Assembly (NCBI GenBank): GCA_947359465.1
Contig: OX375872.1
Coordinates: forward strand, 5,144,741-5,208,740
DNA: 64,000 nucleotides
Direction: 5' to 3'
Origin: Metellina segmentata
Lineage: Eukaryota > Arthropoda > Arachnida > Araneae > Tetragnathidae
Position 1 is the stretch's first letter. The number at the start of each line of letters is the position of its first letter. A program made the translations under genes and the position numbers. This document shows, piece after piece, positions 24,190 through 34,604 of this stretch. The notes below the pieces were generated by a model. The model did no database searches and was not told the origin of the DNA. It saw nothing but the letters and a program-made list of their open reading frames with translations.

Positions 24190-26143
24190 TTAATGTGGTT
24201 TTTGAATTTGCAGTTTTTTTACCAAGTCATCTATATTGGGATTATTTCTTGAAGATGCTAACAAAATTAGGTGTTTTAGGTGCATATCAGTTAATCTTGA
24301 CCTGTGTTTTGATTTCATTATGTTCATAATAGAAAACATTTGTTCACAAACATACATATATGTTGATCCAAACCTACAATAATATTAAACAGCCTGTGAC
24401 GGTTCTTCCTTAGGCTGATTTCCTAATCCTCTGCCTTGTCGTCCTCCAAACAGTAACACTAGTCCATGAGCATATTTCACTTATTTATTTACAAATTTCT
24501 TGACTATAGTATTTACAGGTTCGGTCTATAATACATGGTCGGGAATAATACCCTTCGATCTCCAGCGCAACACAACGCGTCCTGCTTCCTCGCTGGTCTT
24601 CGTGCAAGTCCCTTCTCTTTTCAACCCTCCCCAAACGGGTTACTTTTCCAAAAACCCGAGGGGGACCCCCGTGGAGTTCGATTCTATGTCCATCGACCCG
24701 TCCCAAACCCGGTGAGGTTACGGGGAACTTCACACTGCCAAATCATGTAAATTTGTAAAATTACTTTTCGTACAAATTTCCAAAATTCCATACATAATTT
24801 TGATCACTTGAAGTTGAAATAAGTTCCTTATGTTTGCTTTTCAGTGTAGTATAGTGCTGTAGGTCAATAATTTCGATTTGGATTTCAGGTGGGTAACAAT
24901 TAACGTCTTAAAGGGAAATTGAAAAAGGATTTGTGAAAAGATCAGAATTTTTTTTATCATCTTGAAAATCATCAAAGTTGGCACTGAATGAATGCTGCAA
25001 AATGGATATTAAATTTTTAAATGTATCATAGTTTGGAGCATTATTGACTTTGGTAGCTAGTTCCTGCATTAATGTGAAATGTGTGTTAATCTTTTTTTCT
25101 CCAAAATCGAGACAAAAAAGCAAAAGTTTGTTAACAAAAGAAGATATATGACCAACTAGGGTAGGAAAAATACAATATTTTCCCTGTAACCTTAAATTTA
25201 AATTATTTAAATGTCCCATAATATCGGTGAGGAAAGCTAAATCCCATAGCCAATCTTCATTCTTGAGTAGCAAGCAGTCACTGGCAATTCATTGTTTTCT
25301 TCCAGATATTTTAAAACACTGCCTCAAATTCCAAAATCTCGCGAATGCACTTTCTTTGGAAAGCCAGCGCACACTACAAGGAAGGAGTAATTCGCCGTCC
25401 TCTCCCGTTTCTTCCAGGAAAAGCTTACGAAATCGTCGTCGATTCAGAGCTCGTGTTTTGTTGATACAGGGTCAACAACAGAAGACAGGTTAAAGTCCTT
25501 GGTACAAAGAGCTTCTTGATGGATAATACAATGATACTTAAAAATTTTTCTTACCAAATAATTTTCAAGCAATGTAGCAAAACCTCTTATCCTACCAACC
25601 ATACAAGGTGCTCCATCTGTGCAAACACTATCTAATTTTGTCCACTCTATTTTGTTAACTTCAATTACATTTTTAAGTTCTTTAAAAATGGCCTCGCCTG
25701 TAGAAAAAACTAGTTGGCGCAAATCAAGAAATCTTCGTTCGTGTAACGCACAAATATGCTTAACTGCGCATTATCTGTGATGTCACAACTTTCATCCAAA
25801 GTTAATTAAAAGTATTTGCAATATTGTAGTCGAGAGAAAATTTGTATGCCAACATCCTGGCCCATGTCATCGATACGACACATAACAGAAAAGGGTTTTT
25901 CTTGCGGGCTGACAACAGAGAAAGTTCATAAGAAGCCTTCACCATAGTTTCCATTTTGTCATTTCTCTTCTGGAACAAGGATTGTTGGCCGGCTAAAGAT
26001 ATATTTTTATTGATAAATTCCGTTCGCAAGTGTGATCCGACAGGATTATTTGCTGTTGAAATCACTATGAATTTTTGATTGAAATGTCGGTCCATGTTAA
26101 ATTTTTTTTTGGCACTGCTACACAAATTCCACATATCAAACAA
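24190..26143 (-). pseudogene. Broken hAT transposase (GTF2IRD2/SCAN-like group)
   Basis: Open segments on the - strand, in order: 26143-25802, 25722-25444 and 25273-24908. They include VCTDGAPCMVGR (a catalytic Asp region) and CIIHQEALC, both characteristic of this hAT group. A C-terminal hATC stretch (VCEQMFSIMNIMKSKHRS) follows near 24350-24290, ending at TAA 24190-24192. A solo LTR lies between the last two parts. The same motifs occur in the pseudogene at 40284-41787, so the two elements belong to related families. Confidence 0.75.
24395..24734 (-). mobile_element. Solo LTR inside the hAT transposase
   Basis: A 340-bp block with clearly higher GC than its surroundings, starting TGTGACGG and ending CTTCACA (TGTGA...TCACA termini). 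It is bounded by CAGCC (24390-24394) and CTGCC (24735-24739), a 5-bp target duplication with one mismatch. On the - strand an AATAAA lies about 100 bases before the end, as expected for an LTR in that orientation. No internal retroelement sequence adjoins it, so it probably arose by LTR-LTR recombination. Confidence 0.75.
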
Positions 26144-26643
26144 ATAGGCTTGGAAGTATTTTGATGCGTAAACAAAAATTTTTCTTCCCAGACAGTTTAA
26201 AAATCACGAATTGCAATATCTTATCATATTTTATTTTCGATGTCGAAGGTTTCTCATGGACATTGTGTAAATAATTTTTTAAAACAACGACGCCAAAATC
26301 TAAAATAAGTTTAAAGAAAGCTTAACGTCTTGCTGGGCAGTTTAAAATCAACTGATTCAAACAACCAGAGTGTCGAACTCGTTCTCGCTCGAGAACGGAC
26401 AACCATAGCAAGACAATGGCGCAAAAGCAAGGCAACTCAAACCATTGGGCTCGTCCCATGACCACGCTGTCTTACCACATCGTTGTACTGGTGTCAAGCA
26501 GTGTCGCTTTCCTGCGCTGTTGTATTCAACAGCGTATTAGTAGGGTTTTTACGGATTTTGACAAAGTTCCTGAAGACGACATTTTTTTAAATTTTTTAAT
26601 AAGTCTATTAAAACTCCGCCGTGCTACACCGTGGCCATCCCTG

Positions 26644-26705
26644 TTCTGGAGCAACACAACGGACTATAGACGACGATCTTCGATCAATCCCCTAAGGCGA
26701 TGGTC
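26644..26705 (-). repeat. SINE fragment, right of the hAT insertion
   Basis: GAGCAACACAACGGACTATA then GACGACGATC continues the SINE begun at 23788-23817. It decays after about 60 bases. Confidence 0.65.
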
Positions 26706-27064
26706 GGCAAACTCGTTAGTTAAACTTTGTCTGTACGCATTTTCTTTGCAGGTCTAATATCACTAGAATCCATGATATATCTAAAAACAGTAGAAGGGCA
26801 AAAATCCAGAGAAGCAAAGTTATTCAAAGACCCAAGAAACAAGTTCAACTATGCTTTTAAAAGCCTCTTAGTTATCAAACAGTATAATCACTTTCTTTTG
26901 TTTGGTCCCTGGCATTTTCAGATACCACAACACGTGTACTTCGGTAGTTTAAGCTAATCTTTAATTTTCTTTTGAGTCACTTTTATCGATGACTCCTTGT
27001 ATAAGTCCGTTGTTTCTCTTTAACCTACACGTGCAAAAACATCATCCTTAGTGATGTGTAATTC

Positions 27065-27232
27065 TCACACGTTCCAGAGGCTTATAGACTTTTCAATCTT
27101 TGATACTACGTATTTTGTCTAGTCTGGGTTTAACTCTGTTATCTTTCTCCCTTATGGGTACAGTTATTTATTAGTCACCCTTTCCAGAAGCTTCTAGACT
27201 TTTCAATATTTGGTAGTATGTACTTTACGCAT
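27065..27232 (+). repeat. Direct repeat of a ~48-bp unit
   Basis: TTCCAGAGGCTTATAGAC then TTTTCAATCTTTG near 27070, and TTCCAGAAGCTTCTAGAC then TTTTCAATATTTG near 27183, followed by similar ACGTA/TGTACTTT sequence. The nature of the surrounding repeat is unknown. Confidence 0.55.
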
Positions 27233-27266
27233 TAACAGAATGATAGACTATTTTAAATACAACACG

Positions 27267-27480
27267 ATCATATAGGTGATCATGGTCGAACGGATAAAGT
27301 GCTTGTATAAAATCGGTTGGCCGTGATTACCTTTTGCTGGGTTCGAATCCACGTATATATATATATTATCATTTTTCTTTCAAATAATTCTCCATTTAAT
27401 TCTAAAATATAGCTGGGAAATAAATCCTTTTAAAACTATGTGTTACTCTGTCCACCCCTAGATGGCGGTACCTGTCATTT
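27267..27480 (+). mobile_element. Second SINE type: tRNA-like head plus CTAGATGGCG core
   Basis: The head 27267-27348 has an A-box-like TGGTCGAACGGATAAAG and a B box GGTTCGAATCC, with extra length between them as in Ser/Leu-type tRNAs. No convincing acceptor-stem pairing was seen, so it is not called a tRNA gene. A TATATA run follows, then a body with GTTACTCTGTCC and CCCCTAGATGGCGGTACCTG. Confidence 0.55.
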
Positions 27481-27536
27481 TCACACCATTAGCAATAATA
27501 TACAAGAATATTAAATCTTATAATTAATTAGTTACT

Positions 27537-27572
27537 TAAAAGAATCCCTAGATGGCGCTACCAGTCGTTCAG
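27537..27572 (+). repeat. Core fragment of the CTAGATGGCG SINE
   Basis: AGAATCCCTAGATGGCGCTA then CCAGTCGTTC, the core shared with the SINEs at 27267 and 27693. No head is visible. Confidence 0.5.
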
Positions 27573-27692
27573 GGCCTCAACCCAAAATAAAATTAATTAT
27601 TCAAAATTAAAATCCCAACCACTCTTAAATATACACAAGTCCCAAACTGAGAGAAAAAGCAAACACTACATTTAAACTCCTCCTTCCCTCAA

Positions 27693-27830
27693 GCGCTCGA
27701 TAGCTCAACGGCTAGCATGTCTGCATTCGGAACCCATGGTCCTCGGTTCGAATCCGAGAAAATCCTTTTTAAATTCCAATAATAGAGTTACTCATCCCAC
27801 CACCAGATGGCGCTACCAGTCCTTCATCAC
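27693..27830 (+). mobile_element. CTAGATGGCG-type SINE with a different tRNA-like head
   Basis: The head at about 27693-27763 is tRNA-like: GATAGCTCAACGGCTAGCAT as A-box region and a perfect B box GGTTCGAATCC. The expected 3' acceptor strand is missing (AGAAAATCC follows the T arm), so it is not called a functional tRNA. The body continues with AATCCTTTTTAAATT, GTTACTCATCCC and ACCAGATGGCGCTACCAGTC, matching the copy at 27267-27480. Confidence 0.55.
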
Positions 27831-28121
27831 CATGACAATATCACTACAACATGACGTCATCGTATTACACCAAAATGAAAACAAACGTCAAGTTCTTATC
27901 AGTATCACCACAAATCCTTATCTCCCCCCAACGTTATCCGATTCCTCCTCCTAAATGTAAACAAACGGCGGCCATCTTGAATTTGACGGTATAGCGACCC
28001 CCATACTACTAAAACGTTTTCTTACTCCAGTAATACTTTTTTAAGCAATTTTATTGAGTGGAATATGTTTCTCCATGCATTTAATGACAGCATTTGCAAT
28101 ATCCTCGCCACGTTTGACCTT

Positions 28122-28499
28122 TCAGTTCTTTAGGACCCGAAGACGAAATAAATCGAACATCTGCCATACATATCTGGAACAAATGAGTTTCGTTATAGCT
28201 GCTACGCCAGGATGCGAGAGCTTGTGCAGATGATCAAATAGAAGCTTGCGAAAAAATTTCGGAACAAAAGGACGAGGAATGCCCGTAGGGATGTCACATA
28301 GCAAATTGTGGTCAGAAATCTGGCAAGGTTTAAGTTCCAATTTGATAGAAGAGGTATTATTCTGAAGAAAGGTTTGTACCTCCGGATCATTTTTCTGAGT
28401 TTCAGCAAAATCTCGGAAATTTAATAGTGGCGATTCGGTAATTAAATCAATTTCGATCCTCGAAAGTGTATCAGCGACTATGTTTTTGGAACCCTGCAC
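28122..28499 (-). pseudogene. Gypsy integrase N-terminal zinc-binding region, truncated
   Basis: Begins with the RNase H end (SKNIVADTLSRIE). It continues to LLFDHLHKLSHPGVAAITKL, which carries the His pair of the HHCC zinc-binding domain. It stops before the Cys pair in order, and no DDE core follows. Confidence 0.7.
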
Positions 28500-29132
28500 A
28501 TGTCTAATGTCAGTGGAATACTGGGAAATGAAATATAATTGCGTAATTGCCTAGGTGAACATTTATGAGGGTTTTGCTTAAAAGCGTAAATTAGCGGTTT
28601 TTGATCTGTGAAAATTTTAAAAGTTCTACCCTCTAACATATGCCGGAATTTCTTTATCGCGGAAAAAATAGAAAACAATTCCCTGTCATATGTCGACCAT
28701 TTTCGTTGACTACTATTGAGTTTCATGGAGAAAAAAAACTAACGGTTCCCATTGCTGCTGAGAGAACTGCATCAGACTGCCGCCAATAGCGACATCGGAC
28801 GCATCTACCCATATACTCAGCTGAGCTCCGGGAATTGGGTGTCTCAAAAGTGTTGCCTGAGCAATCGCATTTTTGGCAGCAATGAAAGCTTGTTCGGCAC
28901 ACTCATTCCACTCAATTTGTTCGGCATACTCATTCCACTCAATTTGTTCGGACGAATTGCGAACACTAGAACGAGGTTTCTTTTTGTTTTTGTGCCCTTC
29001 TAAAAACTTTACTACAGGGGCAAGAATATGCGCAGTTTTAGGTATAACACATCTATAAAAGTTAAACATGCCTAAAAATCTACGAAGTTGAGTTAAAGTA
29101 TTAGGTTTAGGAAAATCAATTATGGATTTCAC
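28478..29132 (-). pseudogene. Gypsy RT connection and RNase H region
   Basis: LRRFLGMFNFYRCVIP is the RT thumb/connection motif. The RNase H portion shows LSIWVDASDVAIGGSL and, in a second frame, WSTYDRELFSIFSAIKKFR and FKIFTDQKPL. A frameshift near 28720 separates them. A 27-bp in-frame tandem duplication (28891-28951) repeats EQIEWNE, an addition not expected in the family. Confidence 0.78.
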
Positions 29133-29804
29133 TTTCTAAGGTAAGAGGTTGAATTCCTTTTTCAGAAAGATGAAAACCTAAAAATTCAATAATAGTTGTA
29201 CCAAAAGTGCATTTCGCAATACTTATGCAGATACCGTATTCTTGTAATTTTGAAAACAGAGCCTTTAAGTGTTTGAAATGCTCATCAGGGCTTTTAGATG
29301 CGATTAGAATATCATCGACGAAGGCGTAAACGCCTGGTAAATCGCGAGCGACTTCATCCATAAATCGCTGGAAAGTTGCCGATACGTTGCACAACCCGAA
29401 TTGCATACGCGTACTTTCATATAAGCCGAACGGTGTACAAATTGCGGTTTTATGAATATCGGTAGGGTGGTTGGGAATTTGGTGGTAAGCTTTGATGAGA
29501 TCGATATGACTGAAAATTTTTGCATCATGTAATACAGCAGTAGAATATCAGCTATGCAAGGAATTGGATATTTATCCTTTATTGTTTGGGCGTTTAATGA
29601 GCGATAATCATCCACAGGTCTCCATTTCAAAGTTCCTCTTTTCGGGATCATGTGAAGTGGTGATGCATAGTTGCTTTTCGAAGGTCTCAAATGCCCCAGC
29701 TGCATCATAATCTGAAACTCAGATTTGGCAATTTTTAAGCGATCTGGAGCTAACCATCGAGGTTTCGCCACCACAGGAGGACCGTTTGTTGTGATGTAAT
29801 GCAT
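29116..29804 (-). pseudogene. Gypsy reverse transcriptase region, frameshifted
   Basis: The first part (29804 downwards) has RT fingers motifs ASPLHMIPKRG and WRPVDDYRSLN. The frame then degenerates between about 29540 and 29410. It resumes with [17 protein letters not shown] and the active-site block [11 protein letters not shown] (FVDD in place of the commoner YVDD). The continuation past 29116 is in yet another frame. Confidence 0.8.
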
Positions 29805-29826
29805 AGTATTATGTTTTACAGGCTGA

Positions 29827-30306
29827 TTAGGATATGGAAGTTTTGTAATAGAGGGAAATTGTATCGCTAGAAATAGTTTTCACTGAATGAAGATTGGAAT
29901 GTTTCACTTGGCCAATTATTTGAAATTTCGTTTTTAAGTCGCGGAGACATTTATAACGAAGATCTGGAACCAATTCAAAATTATGGAGAAAATCTGCTCC
30001 AAGAATGGGTGTGGTAACGTTGGCAACTAGAAATGTCCACATAAATTGTCGTCTTAAATTAAAGTCTAAAGTAAGAGTTTTTTGACCAAAACCATTTATA
30101 GAAGAAGAATTTGCGGCCAAAAGGGTTTGTTGGGGTGGATTCCGTTTTCGATAATTATTTGCGGGAAGTATTGACACGTCAGATCCCGCATCGACCAGAA
30201 ATGCTACATTTGTTATCCGGTCCCTAATGAACAGGCGACGTGAAATTTGAGGCAAAGAATAAGTCGCCTCTATTCTTCGCTGGTTCCGTTTCCCTGCCAT
30301 AAACAA
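29827..30306 (-). pseudogene. Gypsy aspartic protease region
   Basis: Contains the retropepsin signature in FLVDAGSDVSILPA (the usual Asp-Thr/Ser-Gly reads Asp-Ala-Gly here) and, about 60 residues later, TPILGADFLHNF, the second conserved retropepsin block. The Ala in place of Ser/Thr may be inactivating. Confidence 0.72.
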
Positions 30307-31023
30307 GGTTTAACACATTTATCCTCCCGACAATTTTTTCCATAACTCTGTGATGATACCAGCATACAGAATAATCCCGATTTATAGAATTGGTTCGATT
30401 ACTAGAAGTGTTCCTTGCGCGGCGGAAAGGTGATCGACCACGAGAAGAAGAAAGACGATCAACTCGTTTATTTAACTGATGAATTGCTTCAAATAATTTT
30501 TCCTCCAGAGACTGTTCACGAGTTTTAGAAACTGCGAAATTTTCCAATGGGGAAGGGGTGACTTCTAAAATTTTATCAGAAATTTCAGCTGCCTTAGCCA
30601 ATGTTAAGTCAGAAACGGCAGCCAAAATTGACTGAACAGAAGCTGGCAATCGTTGTAGAAATAGTTCCATCATCAAGTTTTCTGGAACGTTGAGGGTTTC
30701 GGCGCGGCGTTTCATAATACGTAATAATTCAGAGGGTTTGCGAGTGCCCAATTCTTCACCCGACAAAAGTTGCCGTATTTCCTGCTGGGATGATTCTCCC
30801 GAACGATTTATTAGTTCTGTTTTTAGATGCGTAAAGGGGTCATCGGGATCAGGTTTCATAAGCACATCGCGAACTAGTGATGCAATATCAGGCGGAATAT
30901 GAGAAACAATGTAGTTATATTTAGTTAACGATTCGGTAATTGCTTTAGGGGTAGGGAGAGCGAATGTGCTTTCACACATAACAAACCATAAAGCAGGAAT
31001 CTGTACGGCATGAACCTTAGACA
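30306..31023 (-). pseudogene. Gypsy gag-like reading frame, broken near its C-terminus
   Basis: Starts most plausibly at ATG 31023-31021 (MSKVHAVQIPALWF), which fits the N-terminus of this gag group better than the in-frame ATG at 31045. A helical capsid-like part follows, with the family-typical block RKPSELLRIMKRRAETL, then a basic Arg/Ser-rich segment and a Cys/His start (CWYHH). The frame appears shifted inside that last motif near 30345-30355, and the protease frame follows. Confidence 0.7.
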
Positions 31024-31204
31024 TAGTGCAAGGAACCAAAAACAAAACACCACACTTTATAGCAAAAGATTAAAAATTGAAATAGAAAACGAAAGTGATC
31101 CGGAAGTACTTATCTGTAATCCCTCGAACACAGGTGCAGAATTATTCAGAGTGGCTCCACTTTTCAAAATATGCGTGCAAGTTCCGAAGGTCACCATTAT
31201 GGAA

Positions 31205-31515
31205 TATTTAATCCCACATGAATTAATACAACGACTTTGATATTCAAGTTATTTATTACAATAATCCGTTTTGACACCTTACATTCCTTAATGCCTGGTA
31301 CGAATATATTTTTCCGTGGTGAAGTATCTCTGTTCGTTTTTTATATTAATTATTAATTTCCTGAACCACTACTTCAGTTCAGTTCACAGTTGCGTTTTAC
31401 ATATTAAGTATCGCTTCACAGCAGAGACTCCACCACAGAAACTTCATACAGAGATCTCACCACAAATGAATAATTTTGTGAAAAATCGAGTACTTCCTGG
31501 GAAACAGTCAATTTC
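31205..31515 (-). repeat. Possible 5' LTR of the Gypsy element
   Basis: Lies between the primer-binding-like site and older DNA. On the - strand it contains AATAAATAAC near its inner end. No second LTR copy exists to confirm the boundaries, so the outer end is a guess. Confidence 0.3.
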
Positions 31516-31609
31516 TTTTTTCCGAAATTTTTGATTGTGATTTAGCAATGAAATGATGTAGTAAACCGCCTTCCCATTAATCCTGGTAGCTATGGCACAA
31601 AACATCGAA

Positions 31610-32350
31610 TAGAAAGGCCAAAGATAATTTCTTCAAGTAAAGGGAGGCAGATTCAGAGGCTCGTCTGCAAGCAAAAAATGTCTTCGTCGCAAATTAAAGA
31701 CGAGATGCAGCTACCCTGTACCAGCCGAACAATAAGAAATGCATTGCATAGAAATCAAAATGTTGTGTACAAGAAGCTAAAAGGAAAAGCTCCAATTTCT
31801 AAGGGGCATATTGATTCAAATTTAAATTTTGTCTGGCCCAGCCGTTAAGACTGGCACCAACTGGAATGATGTGGTGTTTTCGGACGAAAAAAGTTTAATT
31901 TAGGTAGGCCATATGAATTTAGGTTTTACTGGTATGCTAAATAACACCATCTTTATTCAAAACGCCAATGGAGGGTCATGGTTTGCGCTGCATTTCCAGA
32001 CGGTGGTTCAACTGAAATTGAATTTAAATCAGGACATGCTGGCAAATAGTCTGTTGCTCCTCTGATTACATCAGCCGATTGGACATTTCGACAAGACAGT
32101 GCATCCTTCGTGCTTCACAAAATCCTGGATGAAGGCGAACAAAGAAAAAAACTCTTCAATGGCCATCTCGGAGTCACGACCTGAATCCAATGCAAAACCT
32201 TTGGGGCTTTCTAGCTCTAGAAGTTTACAAGAATGGGCGACAGTACAAGTCTGATCTAAAAACCGCCATTAAAAATTCGTGGAACATTGCCCCGTCACCT
32301 TCCAAGCTCTGCCTGGTTCTATGAACTTACGATTAACACAAGTAATAGAA
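31610..32350 (+). pseudogene. Relic of a Tc1/Tc3-like transposase
   Basis: Islands in shifting frames match the order of Tc1-type transposases: an HTH with QIQRLVCKQKMSSSQIKDEM and SRTIRNALHRN, an ex-catalytic W-N-DVVFSDE-like stretch near 31865-31895, a WRVMVCAAF block near 31980, and a rearranged C-terminal part with RHLPSSAWFYEL near 32295-32330. Stops are frequent. The termini were not found. Confidence 0.6.
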
Positions 32351-32556
32351 TAAATAGGTTCCCACATACTATTACTTACTAAAGAATAAATCATATCGAC
32401 TATACTTTTTTCCAACTTCAACTGTATGGTAATTTCTTATAAAATTTTACATACATAATGTCATAACTAAACTTGAATGTATATATATTTGGCAGTGATT
32501 TCATTACATATATCTCTCCTGACGTATCCTTACATTACATAAAAATATGATACATA

Positions 32557-33787
32557 CAAGGGGTGTTCAAATGAAAAAGTACAAAACGTCGTAACCGTTA
32601 ACATATTTGCCTATGTCACTATGAGAGAACGTAGCATGCGCACGAGAGAGCAGAGGCTCTTATAAAGAGCGCCGTCCAATTGACGCGGCAGTGCGTGTGA
32701 CGACAGGATGGCGTTCACATTACAAAATTCGACGATTGAGGAGCAGCGAGGCGTTATCCGATTTCTGACAGCAGGTGTGAAACCGGCCGTTATTCATCGC
32801 CAGATGGTGACCGTATACGGGGAAGACTGTGTGTCCGACAGGTCAGTGAGAAAATGGAGTGCCCGTTTTCGTGCAGCCCGTGAGAGTTTGGTTAATGACC
32901 AGAGGCCAAGCAAACACAGTCATCACGGCCGATCTCATCGACAAGGTGGACGACCTAGTCAGAAGTGATCGGCGTATTATATTGCGAATGTTGGCGGTGA
33001 AAGTGGATGTCAGCGTTGGAACAGTGTGGACAATTGTTCACGACAAGTTGCGTTATCGGAAGGTGTGCGCGCAGTGGGTTCCGAAGCAGATCACCGACCA
33101 GCAAAAGGAACTGCGTATGGGGCTAGCACTTCAACATCTGTTTCGGTATCATGAAGACCCCGCTTTCCTGGAGCGGATCGTCACATGTGATGAGAGCTGG
33201 TGCCATCACTACGAGCCAGAGACAAAGCGGGACAGCATGCAGTGGAAGCATGCGTCGTCACCTCCCCCTAAAAAGTTCAAAGTCGTGGCGTCAGCAGGGA
33301 AGGTGCTGCTCACCGTCTTTTTCGACGTCCAAGGTCCGCTAATTGTTGAAATCCTCGAGAACAGAAGAACCATTAACTCCGATGTGTACTGTGAGACACT
33401 CCGAAGCCTACGCAGGTCCATCAAGAACAAAAGACCGGGGCTGCTCACAAAGGGTGTGGTTCTGTTCCATGATAACGCGCGTCCACGTCTCCAGGGTCAC
33501 ACACGAGGAACTGGCCAAGTTCAGGTGGGAGCAGCTTGACCATCCGCCCTACAACCCGGACATGTCGCCCTGCGATTTCCATGTGTTTGGTCCCCTGAAA
33601 AATCATCTGAAAGGGAAGAGCTTCAACTCGGACGACGAACTCAAGGACGCTAATTCTGGAAACAAGGAATCCTTCGGCTCGTTAATCAATGGGATCGTTG
33701 TGCTCAGGTTTATGGTGTATACTTTGAATAAAGTCTTCATTTATATCCACAGTGTCGTTTCGTACCTTTTCATTTGAACAACCCTTG
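32557..33787 (+). mobile_element. mariner transposon with TA duplication
   Basis: Termini CAAGGGGTGTTCAAATG and, inverted, CAAGGGTTGTTCAAATG, imperfect repeats of about 30 bp flanked by TA on both sides (32555-32556, 33788-33789). The length of 1231 bp is normal for mariner. It lies just downstream of the Tc1-like relic. Confidence 0.88.
32708..33731 (+). pseudogene. mariner transposase (DD34D type), several frameshifts
   Basis: ATG 32708 opens the HTH region (IRFLTAGVKPAVIHRQM). A shift near 32900 moves it to a frame with a second HTH and the first catalytic Asp (IVTCDESWCHHYEPETKR), then VVLFHDNARP with the second Asp. Another shift near 33490 precedes HPPYNPDMSPCDFHVFGPLK with the third Asp. 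A further change of frame near 33660 leads to the final NQWDRCAQVYG block and stop at 33729-33731. All three catalytic Asp codons survive, but no continuous frame does. Confidence 0.85.
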
Positions 33788-33814
33788 TATTTCTTGTCTT
33801 TTGTCGATTTTTTT

Positions 33815-33960
33815 TAGGACGATCGTTCGAAAAAGAATTGTTGGATTATTGTGAATGCCAAAACAATTTCTGTCACGTTAGACAGAGTAAAGCCTGCTTA
33901 TATTCTGCGTGATGATAGCAACATCTACAGAGTCCAGGGAACCTGTTCAACCTCTCACAA
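33815..33960 (+). pseudogene. Gypsy integrase C-terminal fragment, opposite strand to the main Gypsy
   Basis: A short frame reads NCWIIVNAKTISVTLDRVKP then AYILRDD, the conserved end of arthropod Gypsy polyproteins (a small beta domain followed by DRLKPA). It is on the + strand, so it is a separate fragment and not the missing end of the 28-31 kb element in place. No LTR could be traced after it. Confidence 0.6.
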
Positions 33961-34470
33961 GTGGAAGAAGTATACATATCTCTAAGAGACTTATTGAATA
34001 TATTTAACGTTTCATTTGTACATATTAACGATTATCATTGTATATTTGTGTTTACTCATTCATTTTCGATTTTTTTTTAAACTTTATCTTTTATTTAAAA
34101 AATAAGAAACATACCTCCACATATTTAGTGCATACTATTCAAACGAAAAATGTGCATATTTTTTCTAAATTTGTGTTTTCATACGTATTTTCAATGCATA
34201 TAATCCTTTATGATTGTATATCGGTATATATCCCTCATTCACTGGGGAGGGATATATACTGATACTCTATGAAGAGTACGCATTGAAAAACGCGAATCTT
34301 GCCAAAGGCAAGACGATGCAGGTAATCTCTCTCCGCAACAAAATCCGCGATAAAAAAATTTCCCCGATTTTACAATTCCCTTAATAAATTTTGTGATCAG
34401 TGATTGATATTGATATACAAGTATCCACGCATTATTTTTGAATATTTAGGATAAGATGGGATAAAAGAAT

Positions 34471-34604
34471 AATTATCCACAAATATTTTGTATTTTTTCT
34501 CTAGATATTTTAATCGTTATTGTACGCGTTGGAACCATTAATGGAACTCGTACAATAGCAATTGAAAAAACTGGAGAAAAAAAAATACAAAATATTTTGA
34601 TAAT
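34471..34604. repeat. Imperfect palindrome of ~134 bp
   Basis: The left arm (AATTATCCACAAATATTTTG onward) is the inverse of the right arm (...CAAAATATTTTGATAATT). The arms are about 58 bp with a short central loop around GGAACCATTAATGG. It could be a foldback remnant or a MITE. Protein-coding potential is nil. Confidence 0.7.

Larger units (their letters stand above)
23818..26643 (-). mobile_element. hAT transposon inserted into a SINE
   Basis: Termini CAGGGGTGGCCAACC and its imperfect inverse ending GTGGCCATCCCTG. The 8 bases on either side (TACTAGAG at 23810-23817, TTCTGGAG at 26644-26651) are a diverged target duplication within SINE sequence. The element encodes a broken hAT transposase on the - strand and is itself split by a solo LTR at 24395-24734. 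Two mismatches in the target duplication and frequent stops mark it as older than the other hAT copies here. Confidence 0.82.
28120..31515 (-). mobile_element. Decayed Ty3/Gypsy retrotransposon
   Basis: On the - strand the order is gag-like, protease, reverse transcriptase, RNase H, integrase zinc-binding region: the Ty3/Gypsy order. The integrase catalytic core and 3' LTR are missing; similarity stops near 28120. Upstream of gag, AATGGTGACCTTCGGAAC near 31200 resembles a primer-binding-site region, and beyond it lies a possible 5' LTR (about 31205-31515) with an AATAAA near its inner end. Frames are broken at several points, so it is inactive. Confidence 0.8.

Noticed and set aside
24485..24750. 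Overlapping open frames in a GC-rich block
   Set aside because: They lie inside a solo LTR; no protein family is recognisable.
27267..27348. Ser/Leu-like tRNA gene
   Set aside because: A and B boxes are present, but I could not pair an acceptor stem, and SINE body sequence follows directly.
27693..27763. tRNA gene
   Set aside because: No pairing 3' acceptor strand and a poor anticodon stem; it is followed by the shared SINE core.
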